DNA from: Amoebidium appalachense
Lineage: Eukaryota; Ichthyosporea
NCBI GenBank assembly: GCA_963693365.1
Contig: CAVNZM010000002.1
Coordinates: 3,286,001-3,350,000, forward strand
Direction: 5' to 3'
Length of the DNA: 64,000 nt
The notes under the pieces were generated by a model. The model saw only the letters and a program-made list of their open reading frames with translations, did no database searches and was not told where the DNA came from. This document shows positions 58,832 through 64,000 of the stretch, in pieces. The position numbers and the translations under genes are program-made. Position 1 is the first letter of the stretch; every line of letters begins with the position of its first letter.

Positions 58832-60314
58832 AGACATGGAGAGCTGGCAGGTAGGGTAATCTTTGCAAGTTTTAATTCATGTGCGTCATTTATTCCGTTG
58901 GTTTCCCACGCAGTGTCATATGCAGGAGTGTACAGGACGTCCATGCTTGTGATGCAACGGAAACAATTCGAAAACCCGCCAACACAATCGCTGGCCGGAC
59001 TCTGCAAAATCTCAAACACGACGTAAAGCGAGCAGCCTTTCTCGTGCCTCTAGACCACTCTCAAAGGTGTAGGCGAAGTTTTGACCGTGCACGTATGTGA
59101 CTAAGTTACGAAGAAAGAGGAGAAAGAGGCCGTGCATTACGGTAGAAGTAAGTCAGAATGGCTGACACGTCTTGGCCTTCCATCCAGCTTATATACGAGT
59201 AGATTATAGTAGGGTCTACGTTACAAGGGCAGTCCTTTCAGTGGCGTTCACGAATGTGATCGGAGAGGAACGCAAGAGCATGAGGCCATGCAAAGGCAAA
59301 ACCAAACATGCATGGGAATACAACTGGTATCTAGGTACACCTGTCGAACAAGAAAGAGAAATGTGACCTGCTTTGAAGTTATTGGTTGTGTTATCAGGGG
59401 CCATGAAGGTCTTTTTCCCAAGTCACAGAGAAAACTGCTGGGGCCGAGCCACGGCGGTGCCGCCCAGCCCACGGTTTGCGCAAACGTGACAGTTACGTTA
59501 TGTTGGAATGCGATTGAAATGTGGAGCTGCCGCGATATGATTGGTCTATTTTATACCAGTGGTCAGGTGACTGCGAAGATGTTTTTTACTTTGTTCTAGC
59601 AATGAAGTGTCGTTGTGGGTGGTAAATGTTAGGTTAGAGATGTAAGTTGTATTAGGGCTTTTTCAAAAAGTCGATGTTAGTTAGCAGGATTAGCGCCTAT
59701 AGCAGGCCAACGCGCCAGACCCATTTCCTTTTCCTCGCTTGTTTCTTGTCTTAAGTATTTCTACACCACAAGTAACCGAAGTGCACATCTCAGCTAGATG
59801 ATGATACAACGAGGGGTTCGTAACCGAACGCAACGATGAGGTGGCTAAGCTCGGTGCTCGAGAAGGCCATAGACGGCGTAGACAGAGCAGTCTATGGCGA
59901 CTCACGTAAGGAGTCAATCTCACAAACAGGGCGTGCGTACGTGCCGGCGTGCGTGCGGGCGTTATCATGCCCATGACCATAATTGGCTTTTTCAATTGCG
60001 CTCATGCACACGCACGGGTTTAGCAATAGCACACGCACACGCACGGAACGAAGAAATTATGCTGAGTTGCGGGCACGTGCATGCGTACACGCAAGTACTG
60101 GCACAGACACACACGCAGACACCAGAACCCCCACACACGAAAGAAGCACACGGACATGCACACAGGCACACAGGCAACAACATACGGACAACCACACCCA
60201 CGCGTAACACAACCACCACCAGCACAAACGCACACAGGACGCACTCACAATCATCCACGCACACAAGTGCACAAACACACACACATACTACCCAAACGCA
60301 TTTGCACACAAACG

Positions 60315-60388
<74 letters not shown>

Positions 60389-60727
60389 CACACACGTGTC
60401 TGCAAAAGACCACACTTCTAAGCTTAGGGCAAGCCATCAAAGTGCATACATAATCATCTACCCACCCACCCCCACCGACACACATCACGTACTAGCACGT
60501 CCAATCCACGTCTCTTTTACTTCTGAGATCCCTTCCCCCTTTCCCCAGAACACTACATATACATCTGAAACATCTCGGGCAAGTTTGGCTTACTCCCCTA
60601 TCCTCATGCTTAATCATCTCACATAACTTCGAAGCTTCAAGTTCAAGAACTCGAAATCTTCTGAATCACTTCAAGAACTCGAAATCTTTTGAATCACTCA
60701 CCATGTTTTTGCTTTTTCCCCCCACAG
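57074..60727. other. Mostly non-genic: poly-G, GT/CA and unique sequence
   Basis: It holds poly-C (57340-57390), poly-G (57950-57968 and 58090-58117), GT tracts (58273-58370 and 58432-58491), CA tracts (58599-58664 and 60321-60380) and C/A-rich degenerate repeats (60080-60300). A minus-strand frame at 58,860-59,020 (including MDVLYTPAYDTAWETN) has some protein-like character next to an AG acceptor, but the evidence is weak. I see no other exon. Confidence 0.4.
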
Positions 60728-61071
60728 GAAATAATTCCAGTGTGCAGGGGCTTGTACCCTCACAGCAACAACTAGGCCCCACCCAGTTGCACAATGCATT
60801 GCAACCACCACTATCACCCAGCTTTCATGATGGAAGGAGGTGGTCAATGGATAGCGAGGTAGACTTCTATCCCTCCCTTTTATTGTGTTGCATGCTGCAT
60901 TCCTGAACCCCTCCTCCTGCCCCTCCCCCCCCTCCCCCCCCTCCCCCTCCCCCCCCCCCCCCCCCCCCCTCGCATCCGCCCCTTCGCCCGGCCCTGAAAA
61001 TGGGCTGTGTTCAAGTGTCTCTTGCCTGCACTTATGCACATATTTACTTTTTTTTGGGGGGGGGGGGGGGG

Positions 61072-61102
<31 letters not shown>

Positions 61103-61152
61103 AGGGAGAGGGGGGAGAGGAGGGAGGGGGAAGGGATGGGGGGAGGGCGGGG

Positions 61153-61187
<35 letters not shown>

Positions 61188-61214
61188 GGGAGGGGGGAGG
61201 GCGGGGAGGGGGGC

Positions 61215-61248
<34 letters not shown>

Positions 61249-61321
61249 TATTTTTCTGACTTTTGTGGTTTGTTCTTTTGAAGTCTTGTTCTCGAATATT
61301 TAAACCTTTTCATACCCCCCT

Positions 61322-61353
<32 letters not shown>

Positions 61354-61429
61354 CCTCCCCCTCTCCCCCAATGTCTGTGCACTGTGGACTCGCTACTCTT
61401 TCTAAGACCCATGCCCCATCACCTGTCCA

Positions 61430-61474
<45 letters not shown>

Positions 61475-61849
61475 CCCGCCCCCGACCCCCCACACACAAT
61501 GCCCCTTCCGAACCAACAAATTCTTTGTGTGCCCTGTTTCGAATTGAACTTTTGTGTTGTCCGTAGTGAGTGTGTATCTCGTATTCTTTAACTTATTCTA
61601 TCCCCCCCCCCGCCACCCACCCACCCACCCACCCACTCCCACCCCCCACCCTTTCACCCCGGCTCTCCACCCCCACATGTGCAAGAGGTCAGGGAGAGTC
61701 GAAACCCGATCTCTTGTGCCCTGCTGAGGGGCCCTGGTCATGTGTCTTCTGCCTCCGCTGCAGATTTTCTTTTCTTTCTCTTTTTCTGTTTCTTTTACTT
61801 TTTTTCTTTTGTTTAGAAGGGGTTAGGAGAGGGTAGGGGGGAAAAGCGC

Positions 61850-61890
<41 letters not shown>

Positions 61891-62101
61891 GGGGGGTTTG
61901 AAATTCTGTGACTTTTCGTATTTTTTATTTTATTTTCTTCACTTCCAGAATTCCAACCCTCTAATGCATATATCAACCCCCCTCCCTCCCCCCCCCCCCC
62001 CCACCCCAACACCCCCACCCTGCCTCCCCCCTCCCCCTCTCTTACCCAGTCCCCCCCACCCCTCTCCCTCCTCTCCCCCCCGGCCCGCCTGGCAGCGGCG
62101 C

Positions 62102-62139
<38 letters not shown>

Positions 62140-63651
62140 ATACACACACACACACAGGGAGAGTCCACCTACGGCTACAGCCAATCTCACCTCAGTCTCT
62201 CTGCCACCACCCCTACAAGCACCACCGCCCCTCACGTCGATTTTCTGGACCCAAGCCTAGGTGGTTCCAGAAAGGTGCTTTCTAGAACAAGCAGTTCTCG
62301 TTCTGGACAATATGAAGATGTGGAGGAGGTGGATTTGGCAGAAGTCCCCCTAGAGGAGGGGGGTACACTGGTAGCTAGACCGGATACACCCCCCTCTGAG
62401 AGTAGCGGGGGATTGGATGGCGGCAGTGCAACGAAAGAGATGGTATGTACAAATGGAATGATACACACACACACACACACACATGTCCACGCACATGGAC
62501 TCGGACGCATACACACACACACACACGCACACAAGTACACACACACACATACACACACACGCACATACGCACTTGCATATGCACAGACACACACACATGC
62601 ACACACGTGCACACACACACACACGGACACAGATACACAGACACAGCCACATGAGCGCGTGCGAGCGCACACATACACACGGGAACGCGCACACGTCCAC
62701 AAACACAAACGCACGCACACATGCACACACACACAAATACACAAACACAAACACGCACACACACGCACAAACTGACACACACACACACACACACACACAC
62801 ACCGAAGCATGTTCTGCCTGTACGCTGATTTTGCCGTCGGTTTTGCTTTTCCACTTCTTTGATGTTTACTGTCTTTGCTACCCTTAAATTCAAGCTCATC
62901 GTCCCCCCTCCCCCCCCCCCCCCCCCCCTTCTCCCCCCTTCTCCCCCCCCCCCCCCCCCCCATTGTTTCCTTTTTTTCATTACCCTCCCCCCCTCCCCCC
63001 CCCCCCCTCTCTTCGTCCCCATTCTACATTACTCTGATGATGGGTGCTGCTTATAATATTACTCTTTGTGTGTGCTCCTATGTGCAAAATCTGCAATACG
63101 TTGGAGGTGGTTAATTTGTACTTCTAACTCTGTAACGTATACCAAACCCCCCCCCTCCCCCCACCCAACCCCACCCCCCCGTTCCTCGATTATGGGCTCT
63201 GTTCAAATATCTCTTGCATGTACTATTTTTTTGTTTGTTTGTTTCTGGTTCTTGTATTTTTTTTAAAAGTTTGTGCTTTGTCGTGTGTAAGTAACCATCA
63301 TCACAATTCCAACCCTTTAGCGTACACACTATCCTCTCCCTCCCCCCCCCCCCCCACACACACACACCCCCCACACCCCACCCTCAGCCCCCCCTCTCCC
63401 TCCCCCCGCCCCCCTCTCCCTCCCCCTCCCTTTCCCTGGTTCATTACCTTCCCCTCCCTAATCCATTATCCCTTCCATTTACAGCCTCTTGCAATGACCA
63501 AGTCAGCCCCGATTCTCTCACGCAACAGCACCCCTCTCCCTGTATCCCCCACCTACATCAACTCCCCTGTTCCAATGTCCCCCGATCTCCCCGATTCACG
63601 CATTCGCCAAATTCTCAAAAACCAACAGCTAAAGAAGGCACCAACTGGCTT
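60728..63651 (+). CDS. Partial Ser/Pro/Thr-rich protein (three exons)
   Basis: Exons 60728-60858, 62158-62442 and 63485-63651 have AG/GT borders and compatible phases (entry phase 1, then 0, 0, and exit phase 2), giving about 194 residues. They encode low-complexity Ser/Pro/Gln/Thr sequence: a Gln/Pro part ([20 protein letters not shown]), an acidic segment ([18 protein letters not shown]), and a proline-directed part ([20 protein letters not shown]) with many SP/TP sites suited to phosphorylation. A short basic helix ([14 protein letters not shown]) ends exon 3. It is probably an intrinsically disordered regulatory or scaffold region. Both the 5' exons and everything beyond 63651 are missing, so no family is assigned. 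Confidence 0.6.
61857..61889 (+). repeat. 33-nt poly-G homopolymer
   Basis: It lies in the intron between exons 60728-60858 and 62158-62442. Further poly-C and poly-G runs flank it (61040-61215, 61320-61350, 61432-61473, 62107-62139). Confidence 0.9.
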
Positions 63652-64000
63652 GTAAGTGCCTCCCCCCCCCCCCCCCCCCTTCCTTCCTTCTTGGTTTTCC
63701 GCTCGGCCCCTGCACCCTACACGCCACACAGAGACACACACACACATGCCCCATTCCTCACCCCTCCCTTCCTGGCAAAGGTCAACCCCTCGCCTCCCTC
63801 CCCCCTTTACCCCCCCCCCCCCCCCCTCCTAGCCCCCTTCCAGGCTACAGACTGAGTTTTGTTCTGCTTTAAGGGTTCTCGTGAGACCGCCTTCAGTTGT
63901 TTATGTTGTCTCTAACAATGGATATCCCTTCGTTTTGTGTTCTCGGGATGAATTTGGATATGTCCCTTATTTGCACATCCCTCTTTTATCTTCCTTTCTT
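63652..64000 (+). other. Start of an intron, gene continues off the window
   Basis: The donor GTAAGT at 63652 is followed by C-rich intron sequence and unique sequence from about 63,840. No further exon is recognisable before the window ends. Confidence 0.5.

Overview
The window is nuclear DNA from an intron-rich eukaryote. It holds multi-exon genes with GT-AG introns of roughly 0.3-1.7 kb, extremely dense microsatellites, and poly-G/poly-C runs up to 53 nt. The genes are holozoan- or protist-like: a secreted cysteine-rich protein with a calcium-binding EGF domain, a prominin, a SMYD-like SET methyltransferase and a fimbrin/plastin. I cannot fix the lineage from sequence alone. Nothing here looks bacterial, viral or organellar.

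Layout. Positions 1-3,660 are transposon debris: a LINE reverse-transcriptase fragment on the minus strand and a hAT transposase tail flanked by GTCGTAGTC subterminal repeats. 4,949-5,631 (minus) is an unrecognised ORF that reads through only with a 1-nt shift. 6,865-16,425 (plus) is an 8-exon gene for a secreted protein: signal peptide, cbEGF, then 18 copies of an 8-cysteine repeat, each with an N-glycosylation sequon. Its 3' half was built by recent exon-intron tandem duplication. 16.4-18.9 kb is GA/G-rich simple sequence. 19,074-33,413 (minus) is a 10-exon prominin with five membrane segments and a cytoplasmic tail of about 450 residues. 34,813-41,128 (plus) is a 9-exon SMYD-type SET protein lacking a MYND finger. 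42,303-42,672 (minus) is a small double-CxxC protein. 43,493-53,576 (plus) is a complete 14-exon fimbrin (615 aa) carrying a Harbinger-like MITE in intron 9. 54.3-54.5 kb (minus) holds two phase-compatible exons of an unknown gene. 55,450-57,073 is a direct-repeat pair with LTR-like features around a 145-bp tandem repeat. 60,728-63,651 (plus) holds three exons of a Ser/Pro-rich protein that continues past the window.

Genes alternate in direction, so pairs share either a 5' interval (5.6-6.9, 33.4-34.8 and 42.7-43.5 kb) or a 3' interval (16.4-18.9 and 41.1-42.1 kb). Prominin and fimbrin both act at membrane protrusions in animals, but they are not adjacent and I infer no operon-like link. Exon models below were derived by hand from splice motifs, reading phase and family similarity.

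The most notable points are the novel-looking 8-Cys repeat family with its ongoing exon duplication, the long-tailed prominin, (CA)n tracts forming the 3' ends of introns, and two +1 homopolymer shifts inside otherwise intact genes.
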